Source: Methylococcaceae bacterium (lineage in GTDB: Bacteria > Pseudomonadota > Gammaproteobacteria > Methylococcales > Methylomonadaceae). From it: 15,804 nucleotides of DNA. This document shows positions 1 through 7,033 of this stretch, piece after piece (within the stretch, counting starts at the first letter, position 1; each line of letters starts with the position of its first letter). Made by a program: the position numbers and the translations under genes. Below the pieces are notes generated by a model. That model made no database searches, was not told the DNA's origin, and saw only the letters and a list, made by a program, of their open reading frames with translations. Location of the stretch: contig RFQK01000013.1 of assembly GCA_009925045.1 (NCBI GenBank), forward strand, positions 1 to 15,804. The letters run 5' to 3'.

Positions 1-531
1 TCAGGAACTGCAGGCCCAACTTCTGACACTAACAGCAAGACTTGGGCTCTTTACAGCATCGTAGGCAAACATAACCTAAACGATAAAACCCATTTAGTAA
101 TGCAACACGATCACGGTTTTGCTGAGGGCGCTGCTGATGGCGGTGCAAAAACTGCTGAATGGTACGGTATCAACTCTTATATTTTCTACGACATCAACGA
201 CAAATTAGCAGCTGGCTTAAGAGCTGAGTATTTCCGCGATCAAGATGGATACAGAGTGGCGAATTCTGGCAGATGTTTTGCGGGCGCGAATGGCAGCTAC
301 AATGCAGCCGGCAATACTTGCACAACTGGCGCAATGGCCGGCGGCCCAGGCCCTAACACTTACTACGCTCTGACTGCTGGCCTAAGTTACAAACCTATGA
401 AATGGTTAAACTTGAGACCTAACATGCGTTTAGACTATGCTGACAAAAACGCATTTGGATTTGGCAGTGACGGTTTAGCCGTTCAAAAAACCCAGTTCCT
501 GTTCTCTGCAGATGCTGTGGTTACTTTCTAA
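1..531 (+). CDS. Outer-membrane beta-barrel porin, OmpL-like (BBP2 type), 3' end only
   Basis: The reading frame is open from the first base of the window, so the gene begins upstream and only its last 176 codons are seen. The fragment has alternating polar and aromatic/aliphatic strands (for example WYGINSYIFYDIND, LAAGLRAEYFRD, YYALTAGLSYKP) and ends in VVTF, with the C-terminal Phe typical of outer-membrane barrels. The R-A-E-Y-F-R-D strand, the late K-P-x-K-W-L-N-L-R-P strand and the F-L-F-S-A-D-A-V-V-T-F end fit the OmpL-like porin family (BBP2, formerly DUF1597). A glycine-rich loop with two cysteines (GRCF...GNTC) lies between strands and could form a disulfide. Such proteins are thought to be diffusion pores; the substrate cannot be told. 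It is followed by a strong terminator before glnA and so is a separate transcript. Family assignment is from recognised motifs, not a search. Confidence 0.82.
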   Translation, partial: SGTAGPTSDTNSKTWALYSIVGKHNLNDKTHLVMQHDHGFAEGAADGGAKTAEWYGINSYIFYDINDKLAAGLRAEYFRDQDGYRVANSGRCFAGANGSYNAAGNTCTTGAMAGGPGPNTYYALTAGLSYKPMKWLNLRPNMRLDYADKNAFGFGSDGLAVQKTQFLFSADAVVTF

Positions 532-565
532 TCAGTTAGATACCTGACTTTATTAGATAAACACT

Positions 566-606
566 AAGCTTCCGGTTGTTAAGCACGGCCGGAAGCTTTG
601 TTTTTT
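566..606 (+). terminator. Rho-independent terminator after the porin gene
   Basis: A perfect 10-bp stem, AAGCTTCCGG (566-575) with CCGGAAGCTT (589-598), encloses a 13-base loop and is followed by a T-rich run (597-606). It separates the porin transcript from glnA. Confidence 0.87.
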
Positions 607-690
607 ATAGCTCTTTACACCGAATGATGCTATCGTTAGCAACGTTTGACCCACAACCATAATAATTATTTTTCTAGGAGATTTTGGCCG

Positions 691-2103
691 ATGTCTGCAG
701 TAGATAACGTACTCAAATTGATTCAAGAAAACGACGTTAAATTTGTCGATTTCCGTTTTTGTGACACCCGCGGTAAAGAACAACACGTTTCTTACCCTGC
801 TCACACCATCAGCGCGGACACATTCGAGCGCGGTAACATGTTCGACGGTTCCTCTATCGCTGGCTGGAAACACATCAACGAATCAGACATGATTCTGATG
901 CCGGATCCAACCACAGCTGTTCTTGATCCATTCTTTGATGACAAAACTCTGATTCTGCGTTGCGACATCATCGAGCCAAAAGACATGCAAGGCTACGAGC
1001 GTGACCCACGTTCTATCGCGAAACGCGCTGAAGCTTACATGAAATCTACCGGTATCGCAGATACTGCTTTGTTCGGCCCAGAAAACGAATTCTTCATCTT
1101 TGATGACGTTCGCTGGAATGCTGGCATGGGTGGCTGCTCTTACCAAATCGATTCTGAAGAAGCGGGCTGGAACTCAGGCAAAACCTACGACAACGGTAAC
1201 ACTGGTCACCGTCCAGGCGTTAAAGGTGGTTATTTCCCAGTGCCTCCTGTCGATTCTTTCCAAGACATTCGTTCAGCAATGTGCTTAGTGTTAGAAGAAA
1301 TGGGCCAAACAGTTGAAGTACATCACCACGAAGTGGCAACTGCTGGTCAGTGCGAAATCGGCGTTCGTTTCAACACCATCGTGCAAAAAGCTGACGAAGT
1401 ATTGGGCCTGAAATATGTGGTTCAGAATATTGCGCATGCTTACGGCAAAACAGCGACTTTCATGCCAAAACCATTAGTTGGTGACAACGGTTCAGGTATG
1501 CACGTTCACCAATCTTTGGCGAAAGACGGCAAAAACCTGTTCACAGGTGATTTGTACGGTGGTCTGTCTGAAACTGCTTTGTATTACATCGGCGGTATCA
1601 TTAAACACGCTAAAGCCTTGAACGCGATTACCAATGCGTCAACCAATAGCTACAAACGTCTGGTACCTGGTTTCGAAGCCCCTGTTATGCTGGCTTACTC
1701 AGCCCGTAACCGTTCTGCTTCTATCCGTATTCCTTTCGTTAACAACCCAAAAGGTCGTCGTATCGAAGTGCGTTTCCCTGACTCAACTGCAAACCCATAT
1801 TTGGCGTTTGCTGCTATGTTGATGGCAGGTCTGGATGGTATTCAAAACAAAATCCACCCAGGTGAAGCGATGGACAAAGATCTGTATGACTTGCCACCTG
1901 AAGAAGAAGCAGCTATCCCACAAGTCGCGTTCTCATTCGACGAAGCTTTGGCTGCGCTGGACAGTGACCGTGAATTCTTGACTCGCGGTGGTGTATTCAC
2001 CAATGATGCACTCGACGGCTACATTGCTCTGAAAAAAGACGAAGTTACCCGTCTGCGTATGAGCACTCACCCTGTTGAGTTGGAAATGTACTACAGCTTG
2101 TAA
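691..2103 (+). CDS. glnA: Glutamine synthetase, type I (GSI-beta)
   Basis: Condenses ammonia with glutamate, using ATP, to make glutamine in the cytoplasm; it acts as a dodecamer and is the entry point of ammonium assimilation. The protein is 470 residues, the usual length for proteobacterial GlnA. Visible landmarks are the N-terminal beta-grasp segment with FDGSSIAGW, the metal and glutamate site around [12 protein letters not shown], the ATP-side segment [10 protein letters not shown], the [10 protein letters not shown] segment, and the adenylylation loop DLYDLPPEE with Tyr399, so control by GlnE is expected. The start at 691 is chosen because AGGAG (676-680) lies 10 bases upstream and the product [11 protein letters not shown] matches the family; an earlier in-frame ATG at 646 would add 15 residues. 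Terminators on both sides make it monocistronic. No sigma-54 -24/-12 element or NtrC dyad was seen in the roughly 85 bp upstream. Confidence 0.97.
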   Translation: MSAVDNVLKLIQENDVKFVDFRFCDTRGKEQHVSYPAHTISADTFERGNMFDGSSIAGWKHINESDMILMPDPTTAVLDPFFDDKTLILRCDIIEPKDMQGYERDPRSIAKRAEAYMKSTGIADTALFGPENEFFIFDDVRWNAGMGGCSYQIDSEEAGWNSGKTYDNGNTGHRPGVKGGYFPVPPVDSFQDIRSAMCLVLEEMGQTVEVHHHEVATAGQCEIGVRFNTIVQKADEVLGLKYVVQNIAHAYGKTATFMPKPLVGDNGSGMHVHQSLAKDGKNLFTGDLYGGLSETALYYIGGIIKHAKALNAITNASTNSYKRLVPGFEAPVMLAYSARNRSASIRIPFVNNPKGRRIEVRFPDSTANPYLAFAAMLMAGLDGIQNKIHPGEAMDKDLYDLPPEEEAAIPQVAFSFDEALAALDSDREFLTRGGVFTNDALDGYIALKKDEVTRLRMSTHPVELEMYYSL

Positions 2104-2131
2104 GCCGTAGACCTTTCTTAGGCACATTAAA

Positions 2132-2165
2132 AGCCCCGCAAGCACCTGCTTCGCGGGGCTTTTTT
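2132..2165 (+). terminator. Rho-independent terminator after glnA
   Basis: GC-rich stem AGCCCCGC (2132-2139) with GCGGGGCT (2153-2160), extended inward by AAGC/GCTT, is followed by T5 and preceded by A4. Efficient termination of glnA is expected. Confidence 0.92.
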
Positions 2166-2186
2166 ATACCAACTGACTAAAACGCT

Positions 2187-2963
2187 ATGACCCGTATTAT
2201 TTCCGCAAATCTCAATGGCATTCGTTCTGCAGCGAATAAAGGCTTTTTTGAATGGCTTCAGACACAACAGGCTGATTTTGTCTGCATTCAAGAACTCAAA
2301 GCTCAGCTAGCCGATCTCTCCCCTACTATGCTGCAACCTGAAGGTTTTTACGGCTATTTTCATCCGGCCGAAAAAAAAGGCTACAGTGGCGTGGGCATCT
2401 ACAGTCGTCAAGCGGCTGATCAAGTCATCGTCGGCTTAGGTCACGAGGATATCGATAGTGAGGGTCGTTATCTGGAAGTTCAACTCGGCAATTTATCGGT
2501 CATTTCCTTGTACCTGCCATCGGGCTCTAGCAGTGAAGAACGTCAAACCGTCAAATACAGTGTCATGGCGCGTTTTTATCCACACTTACAGCAACTGATT
2601 GCCAGTGGCCGTGATGTGGTGATTTGCGGCGACTGGAATATCGCCCACCACAACATTGATCTAAAAAACTGGCGTAGCAACCAGAAAAACTCTGGTTTTT
2701 TGCCTGAGGAACGTGCCTGGTTGACTCAGGTGTTAACTGACCTGGGCTGGGTAGATGTGTATCGCTTACTCCATCCCGATACCACTGATGGCAGTTACAC
2801 CTGGTGGAGTAACCGAGGTCAGGCCTGGGCCAATAATGTGGGATGGCGGATTGATTATCAGATTGCGACACCTGGCATTGCCAACCAAGCAGTCCATACC
2901 ACTATTTATAAAGAGCAACGCTTTAGTGATCACGCTCCGCTAATCATTGACTATCAAAACTAA
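2187..2963 (+). CDS. xthA: Exodeoxyribonuclease III (AP endonuclease, Xth family)
   Basis: A Mg2+-dependent nuclease of the endonuclease/exonuclease/phosphatase fold that cleaves 5' of abasic sites and removes 3' blocking groups and 3' nucleotides in base-excision repair. It has 258 residues against about 268 for E. coli ExoIII. Conserved motifs appear in order: N-L-N-G-I-R (residues 8-13), C-I-Q-E-L-K with metal ligand Glu36, G-V-G-I-Y-S-R, E-G-R-Y-L-E-V, Y-L-P-S-G, the catalytic C-G-D-W-N-I-A-H segment, W-R-I-D-Y-Q and the terminal S-D-H-A-P (Asp248, His249). The start codon has no clear Shine-Dalgarno and lies only 21 bp past the glnA terminator, so its promoter must sit in the glnA 3' end or it depends on read-through. 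Its last 20 bases overlap the end of the convergent porin gene. It is functionally unrelated to its nitrogen-related neighbours. Confidence 0.92.
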   Translation: MTRIISANLNGIRSAANKGFFEWLQTQQADFVCIQELKAQLADLSPTMLQPEGFYGYFHPAEKKGYSGVGIYSRQAADQVIVGLGHEDIDSEGRYLEVQLGNLSVISLYLPSGSSSEERQTVKYSVMARFYPHLQQLIASGRDVVICGDWNIAHHNIDLKNWRSNQKNSGFLPEERAWLTQVLTDLGWVDVYRLLHPDTTDGSYTWWSNRGQAWANNVGWRIDYQIATPGIANQAVHTTIYKEQRFSDHAPLIIDYQN

Positions 2964-4053
2964 GCACACACGACACCATTAACAACTGCTGATGTCCAAC
3001 TAAACTCTGAACCTGTTCTGACCCTGTATAAAAACCAGCTTGATTGCCGCTGGTAGTATCCAAACGGTATTCCAATCGCCAAAGACTGCTCAAACTGGCT
3101 TGATGGGTTTTATATTCTAGGGTTGCCGTTGCGCCTTTAATCAGTTGTCTCTGACCCGTCATTAATCCATCGGCATCCCAATAGAGTTCTGGTCGAAGCG
3201 CAAGCGCCCATTCTGACTGTAGTTGCCAGCGACCCGACAGCATGGAAGCCAGCCATAATGCTTGTTGCTTGCCCCCTTCCTGGCTACCACTATCAAATGC
3301 CCAGGCCAAGGTTAAGGGCTCTGCAGACCATTGCAGAATACTATCCGAAAAATAACGCCAGCTTGAACCGGAGCTATGCTGCTCAGTTCCCGCAAATAAA
3401 TTATGCGTATATTTCCAGTTTTGATTGATAGTCCAAACCACTTGAGTCGCATATTTTGGTTGCGAGGTTCTGTATGCGAGATAATCATAGTCATTCAGAA
3501 GAAACACACCCAATTGTAAATCTTTGTTAACAGGATATTGCCCTCCAATTCCAATCACATAATACGGTGAATAATCTGCCATCCATGATCGGCTTATGTG
3601 GTTGTTATCTCTGGACCACATTGATTCCAGTCCTATAAAACTATTCATTAGTCCGCCGGTTAGATTTAAACCATTCCCAAAAGGAAGACGATAGCTTAGG
3701 TTGGCACGTGCCAGATAACGTAACCAACTATATCCAGCTATTCGTTGCTGGTCAGGCACCAGACCATCGGTGTCGTAACCAGCCTGCAAAGCCAATTCCA
3801 TTCCCCAGGGCGAGTTTTCCTCCTGTAATTTCCTCAGATAGGCCATACCCATATTAGGTGCCAGCTGATTGAGTCGATTGGTAGTTAATTTGCTACGCCA
3901 AGAACGAGTTTGATCATGCTCAAGATTTGCTGCATATGCAAAATCCAGCATCAATCCCGATTGCCATTCAGCATCCTGAGCATAGCCTTTAGAAGCCCCT
4001 CCCACACAACAAATCCATATTCCCAACACTTGTATTAATCTGGCTAACTTCAT
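2944..4053 (-). CDS. Outer-membrane beta-barrel porin, OmpL-like (BBP2 type)
   Basis: An exported protein of 369 residues. It has a signal peptide (Lys-Leu-Ala-Arg, a hydrophobic core, a G-Y-A-Q cleavage region near residue 25) and then alternating beta strands to the end. The segment N-S-F-I-G-L-E-S-M-W-S-R-D-N-N and the following S-W-M-A-D-Y-S-P-Y-Y-V-I-G-I-G match the shape of the OmpL-like/BBP2 porin family, where a conserved G-x-E is followed by an N-x(n)-S-x-P-x-x-x-x-G segment. It probably forms a passive pore; the substrate is unknown. It is divergent from the ammonium channel gene and shares with it a 126-bp intergenic region holding a large palindrome with NtrC-like dyads, which suggests nitrogen-responsive expression. 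The 3' end overlaps xthA by 20 bases in convergent orientation. It is less similar to the porin at the left edge than a recent duplicate would be. The family call is good; the link to nitrogen is inference. Confidence 0.8.
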   Translation of the reverse strand: MKLARLIQVLGIWICCVGGASKGYAQDAEWQSGLMLDFAYAANLEHDQTRSWRSKLTTNRLNQLAPNMGMAYLRKLQEENSPWGMELALQAGYDTDGLVPDQQRIAGYSWLRYLARANLSYRLPFGNGLNLTGGLMNSFIGLESMWSRDNNHISRSWMADYSPYYVIGIGGQYPVNKDLQLGVFLLNDYDYLAYRTSQPKYATQVVWTINQNWKYTHNLFAGTEQHSSGSSWRYFSDSILQWSAEPLTLAWAFDSGSQEGGKQQALWLASMLSGRWQLQSEWALALRPELYWDADGLMTGQRQLIKGATATLEYKTHQASLSSLWRLEYRLDTTSGNQAGFYTGSEQVQSLVGHQQLLMVSCVLSFDSQ

Positions 4054-4111
4054 TTTTTATCCGAACAAAGTATTCGAAACCCATTCCATATCGACTCTAT
4101 ACTATTTGCAA

Positions 4112-4163
4112 TATGATCCAATATGGTGCAATATACAACAATATTGCACCATATTGGATCATA
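4112..4163. promoter_or_regulatory. Perfect 23-bp inverted repeat with two NtrC-like dyads between porin and amtB
   Basis: Arms at 4112-4134 and 4141-4163 are perfect reverse complements around a 6-base centre (4135-4140). Each arm holds a 17-bp imperfect dyad of the NtrC-site type TGCACC-N5-GGTGCA: TGATCCAATATGGTGCA (4114-4130) and TGCACCATATTGGATCA (4145-4161). In each, one half-site is perfect and the other matches 4 of 6. The dyad centres are 31 bp apart, about three helical turns, close to the spacing of the paired NtrC sites upstream of enteric glnA. The palindrome ends 16 bp before the amtB ATG and lies 58 bp upstream of the porin ATG. It could be a paired NtrC operator or enhancer, a site for another dimeric regulator, or a long hairpin in an amtB leader. 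No good sigma-54 element was found beside it. The repeat is certain; its function is inferred. Confidence 0.62.
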
Positions 4164-4179
4164 AATATAGAGGACTGAC

Positions 4180-5481
4180 ATGATTAACGCCTACAAATGC
4201 AAAGACCTCGCTCTCTTGTTAGGGTTATTAGCCTTTACCAGTAGCACCCGGGCTGATGAAGTTTTAAATTCAGCAGACACTGCATGGATCTTGACTGCCT
4301 CTGGCCTGGTCCTGTTCATGACCGTTCCGGGACTTGCCTTGTTTTACGGTGGACTGGTCAGAACCAAGAATGTTTTATCTATTCTGATGCAATGTTTTGC
4401 CATCACAGCACTCGTCTCTCTGTGCTGGCTTTTGGGCGGATACAGTCTGGCCTTGAGTCATAGCGACTCTTTTAATGCCCTGATTGGTGGCACATCGAAG
4501 TTGTTGTTACTCAATCTGAATGCTGAAAGTATTAAAGACAATCTTCCTGAAACGGTTTATTGCATGTATCACCTGACTTTTGCGATTTTTGCTCCGGCCT
4601 TAATCGTTGGCGGGGTTGCAGAACGCATTAAATTCTCAGCATTACTATGGTTTGTGGCCGCTTGGGAGTTACTGGTCTATATCCCAATATGTCATTGGGT
4701 CTGGGGTGGCGGCTGGTTATCTGAACTAGGCGTGATGGATTTTGCCGGTGGACTCGTGGTCCATGTATCCGGAGGTATAGCCGCTTTGGTGGGTGCAATT
4801 ATGACAAAACCGAGAGTGGGATACCCTCGGGTGATCATGCCACCTCATAACTTAACCATGACCGCAACGGGTGCTGGCATTCTTTGGGTAGGCTGGCACG
4901 GATTCAGTGCTGGCAGTGCGCTAATGGCAAACGGTGCGGCTGGAATTGCAATGCTTTCTACCCATATGAGCGCGGCAGCCGGATCACTGACATGGATGTT
5001 TATCGAATGGAAAAAATTCGGTAAACCCAGTGGTTTGGGGCTCATCACGGGCATGGTTGCGGGTTTAGGCATGATTGCTCCCTCAGCCGGATTTGTGACA
5101 CCGCTCAGCGGGGTTCTGATTGGCGTAGTGTCAGGATTTAGCTGCTTTTACACGCTTCATTGGCTTAAACGTCATTTGACCATCGATGACTCACTCGATG
5201 TATTTTCAATCCATGGTGTTGGCGGGATTGTGGGTTCCATATTAACTGCCCCCTTATCCTCTGAAGCTTTAGGGGGGATAGGCACTTTCTCAGGTAACGG
5301 CATCTGGGGACAGCTTTGTATTCAAATCCTCGCAGTAAGCTCCATTCTGCTCTGGAGCGGAATATTGAGTTGGATTTTACTCAAAATCATCGACAGTGTA
5401 GTGGGCATACGTGTCAGTGTTCAGGATGAAACCGAAGGACTCGATATCTCACAACATAATGAACAAGGCTACAACCTCTAA
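4180..5481 (+). CDS. amtB: Ammonium channel/transporter, Amt family
   Basis: An inner-membrane trimeric channel that recruits NH4+ and conducts NH3 plus H+ (433 residues, close to E. coli AmtB). An N-terminal signal-like segment with a T-R-A-D junction near residue 25 precedes about 11 membrane helices. The twin pore histidines are present as V-V-H195-V and S-I-H345-G. The gate region contains L-T-F134-A and W-H-G-F-S-A-G-S, and A-E-R-I-K-F and H-W-V-W-G-G-G are typical. Residue 131 is His (M-Y-H-L-T-F) near the outer gate, where many relatives have Gln. The C-terminal tail (V-G-I-R-V ... E-G-L-D-I-S-Q-H ... G-Y-N-L) is the conserved part that contacts a PII protein, so GlnK-type inhibition is expected although no glnK is adjacent, unlike the common glnK-amtB operon. 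AGAGGA at 4169-4174 serves as ribosome binding site. It is followed 13 bases later by a small secreted protein gene, probably co-transcribed. Confidence 0.95.
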   Translation: MINAYKCKDLALLLGLLAFTSSTRADEVLNSADTAWILTASGLVLFMTVPGLALFYGGLVRTKNVLSILMQCFAITALVSLCWLLGGYSLALSHSDSFNALIGGTSKLLLLNLNAESIKDNLPETVYCMYHLTFAIFAPALIVGGVAERIKFSALLWFVAAWELLVYIPICHWVWGGGWLSELGVMDFAGGLVVHVSGGIAALVGAIMTKPRVGYPRVIMPPHNLTMTATGAGILWVGWHGFSAGSALMANGAAGIAMLSTHMSAAAGSLTWMFIEWKKFGKPSGLGLITGMVAGLGMIAPSAGFVTPLSGVLIGVVSGFSCFYTLHWLKRHLTIDDSLDVFSIHGVGGIVGSILTAPLSSEALGGIGTFSGNGIWGQLCIQILAVSSILLWSGILSWILLKIIDSVVGIRVSVQDETEGLDISQHNEQGYNL

Positions 5482-5494
5482 GCAGGAACAAAAT

Positions 5495-5821
5495 ATGCGT
5501 ATCAGTCAAATTATATTCATCGTGTTTGCCCTTATTAGCCAATCTGTTCTGGCCATTGATGCTGATGAAGTCATGAACAAAGTTAAATCCATGCCGTGTA
5601 AAAATGATCAAACTGTTGATCAGATCCTCGAACAAACAATTCGTAGCCGTGCCCAGCGTGATATTGGCTGGAGACGTTTTCAGGAAGACAATTATGTGGA
5701 TGTTGAACGAGCGGTGTTAATCACTAAAGGCATGGAGTTTCGTTATCGTTGGAGAGCCCAAAATGACGGGAGCATTGCACCACAAAACGAAAGAACGGAA
5801 AAACTCTGTAGCAACGAGTAG
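5495..5821 (+). CDS. Small secreted protein of unknown function
   Basis: I do not recognise the family. It codes for 108 residues and begins with a clear signal peptide (MRISQ, then a hydrophobic core ending S-V-L-A near residue 20), giving a mature protein of about 88 residues that is probably periplasmic. The mature part is rich in charged residues (E-Q-T-I-R-S-R-A-Q-R-D, R-Y-R-W-R-A-Q-N-D) and has exactly two cysteines, Cys35 and Cys105, which could form a disulfide joining its ends. The start at 5495 is chosen because AGGA (5484-5487) lies 7 bases upstream and the signal peptide begins there; the frame is open further up, inside amtB, but that part would be shadow coding. It sits 13 bases after amtB and just before the ntrB promoter region, so co-expression with amtB is likely. 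Any role in nitrogen uptake is speculation from position. Confidence 0.75.
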   Translation: MRISQIIFIVFALISQSVLAIDADEVMNKVKSMPCKNDQTVDQILEQTIRSRAQRDIGWRRFQEDNYVDVERAVLITKGMEFRYRWRAQNDGSIAPQNERTEKLCSNE

Positions 5822-5826
5822 TAATT

Positions 5827-5841
5827 GCACTAATTAGGTGC
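5827..5841. promoter_or_regulatory. Putative NtrC-binding dyad upstream of ntrBC
   Basis: GCACTAATTAGGTGC has the GCAC-N7-GTGC form of enteric NtrC sites and differs only in a few central bases from the E. coli glnA-type site GCACTATATTGGTGC. Its centre (5834) lies about 109 bp upstream of the start predicted from the sigma-54 element at 5917-5932, a standard enhancer distance. NtrC itself is encoded 1.2 kb downstream, so this would be autoregulation. Confidence 0.68.
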
Positions 5842-5879
5842 GTGTTGTGGCTATTTTGGTTAATTTTACTGCAACACGC
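5840..5879. repeat. 8-bp inverted repeat between the NtrC-like dyad and the -24/-12 element
   Basis: GCGTGTTG (5840-5847) is repeated inverted as CAACACGC (5872-5879), with 24 A/T-rich bases between. It overlaps the last two bases of the NtrC-like dyad. No T run follows, so it is not a normal terminator. It may be a weak stem ending the upstream transcript or a binding site for an accessory bending protein; neither is shown. Confidence 0.4.
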
Positions 5880-5916
5880 TCGTCTTACCCCCCACTACAC
5901 GGCACAAATAAAGAAC

Positions 5917-5932
5917 TGGCTTACAAATTGCT
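5917..5932 (+). promoter_or_regulatory. Sigma-54 (RpoN) -24/-12 promoter of ntrBC
   Basis: TGGCTTACAAATTGCT matches the consensus TGGCAC-N5-TTGCW with the exact GG-N10-GC spacing (GG 5918-5919, GC 5930-5931); only the A and C of TGGCAC differ. Transcription should begin near 5943, leaving a leader of about 26 bases before the ntrB start. Together with the upstream NtrC-like dyad it makes a complete enhancer-dependent promoter. Confidence 0.75.
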
Positions 5933-5968
5933 TTGGTTTTAGGCATTACTTTTCTAGTCTAGCTGGCC

Positions 5969-7030
5969 GTGCATAACAAAATTCTCGATCACATCAATGA
6001 AGCCATATTGCTATTCGATAGCGATCTGCGCTTACGCTATATTAATCCTGCCGGTGAAATCCTGTTCACCGATAGCGAGAAGCATTTAGTCGGCAGCCCG
6101 ATTCAAAAGTTATTCAAAACATCTCAGACTCTGATATTTGACGATCTGGTCAAACGACTCAAACAATATGAACCCCTAGTTGACCGCGAATTGATACTTG
6201 ATCGACTCAATAATTCGGTCACGGTTAATCTCAGCGCTACACCTTTACAGGAAAATGGTACTTTTACAGAAACATTGATCGAATTACAGCCAGTTGACCG
6301 CCATTTACGCATTTCGCGTGAGGAGCAATTGCTGGCACAACAAAACACCAGCCGTATGTTAGTACGGGGTTTGGCGCATGAAATCAAAAATCCTCTGGGC
6401 GGCCTCAGAGGCGCCGCCCAATTGCTGGATCTGGAATTGACCGATCCCGAACTCAAAGAATACACCCAAATCATTATTGCCGAATCCGATCGCTTACAGG
6501 ATTTGATGGACAAAATGCTGGGCCCCAATAAACCAGCCCATAAATCCAGCCTCAACATCCATGAAGTTTTAGAACGTGTCCGACAGTTGGTCGCTGTGGA
6601 ATCCACTAGCCAGATTCAGCTTAATACCGATTATGATCCCAGCATCCCCGAACTGATGGCCGACAAAAACCAGCTCATCCAAGCTATTTTGAATATAGTC
6701 CGTAACGCAGTTCAGGCAATTGGCTCACAGGGCAAGATCACCATACGCACGCGCATCAAAAGACATATGACCATCAGTCGGAAACGCCACAAATTGACGG
6801 TCAAGATTGACATTATTGATACCGGACCCGGTATAGCACCGGAACTGATGGAACGGATTTTCTACCCCATGATCACAGGGCGTGCCGAAGGAACGGGGCT
6901 TGGGCTATCTATAGCCCAATCCTTGATCAATCAGCACAATGGCTTGATTGAATGTGAAAGCGAACCGGGGCATACGGTTTTCTCAATCTTCCTACCGATA
7001 AACCCAGCCAAAGCAGAACCGAGGAGATAA
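5969..7030 (+). CDS. glnL: Nitrogen regulation sensor histidine kinase/phosphatase NtrB (GlnL)
   Basis: A cytoplasmic histidine kinase that phosphorylates NtrC under nitrogen limitation and, with PII, dephosphorylates it when nitrogen is plentiful (353 residues; E. coli 349). An N-terminal PAS domain (about residues 1-110) has no membrane segments. The H box is G-L-A-H137-E-I-K-N-P-L-G-G, followed by R-G-A-A-Q-L-L. The ATPase domain shows the N box N-I-V-R-N-A-V-Q-A, the G1 box D-T-G-P-G-I and the G2 box G-T-G-L-G-L-S-I-A. The tail G-H-T-V-F-S-I-F-L-P matches E. coli GlnL. The start is GTG at 5969: an in-frame TAG at 5960 rules out longer products and no ATG serves better. The ribosome binding site is weak, which would keep the kinase scarce relative to NtrC. 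It ends 3 bases before ntrC, so the pair is one operon. Confidence 0.95.
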   Translation: MHNKILDHINEAILLFDSDLRLRYINPAGEILFTDSEKHLVGSPIQKLFKTSQTLIFDDLVKRLKQYEPLVDRELILDRLNNSVTVNLSATPLQENGTFTETLIELQPVDRHLRISREEQLLAQQNTSRMLVRGLAHEIKNPLGGLRGAAQLLDLELTDPELKEYTQIIIAESDRLQDLMDKMLGPNKPAHKSSLNIHEVLERVRQLVAVESTSQIQLNTDYDPSIPELMADKNQLIQAILNIVRNAVQAIGSQGKITIRTRIKRHMTISRKRHKLTVKIDIIDTGPGIAPELMERIFYPMITGRAEGTGLGLSIAQSLINQHNGLIECESEPGHTVFSIFLPINPAKAEPRR

Positions 7031-7033
7031 GCA

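Noticed and set aside
646..690. Upstream ATG for glnA
   Set aside because: It adds 15 residues not seen in GlnA proteins, while 691 has AGGAG at proper spacing and gives the family N-terminus.
4074..4088. Sigma-54 promoter for the porin on the minus strand
   Set aside because: TGGAATGGGTTTCGA keeps the -24 GG but has GA at the -12 GC position and a weak TTGC half, so it is not listed as a promoter.
5411..5494. Longer form of the small secreted protein starting inside amtB
   Set aside because: The extension overlaps amtB coding sequence and would bury the signal peptide; 5495 has its own AGGA site.
6124..6606. 160-codon frame on the minus strand inside ntrB
   Set aside because: Antisense shadow of a strongly conserved kinase; the translation is rich in Ser, Arg and Cys with no family resemblance.
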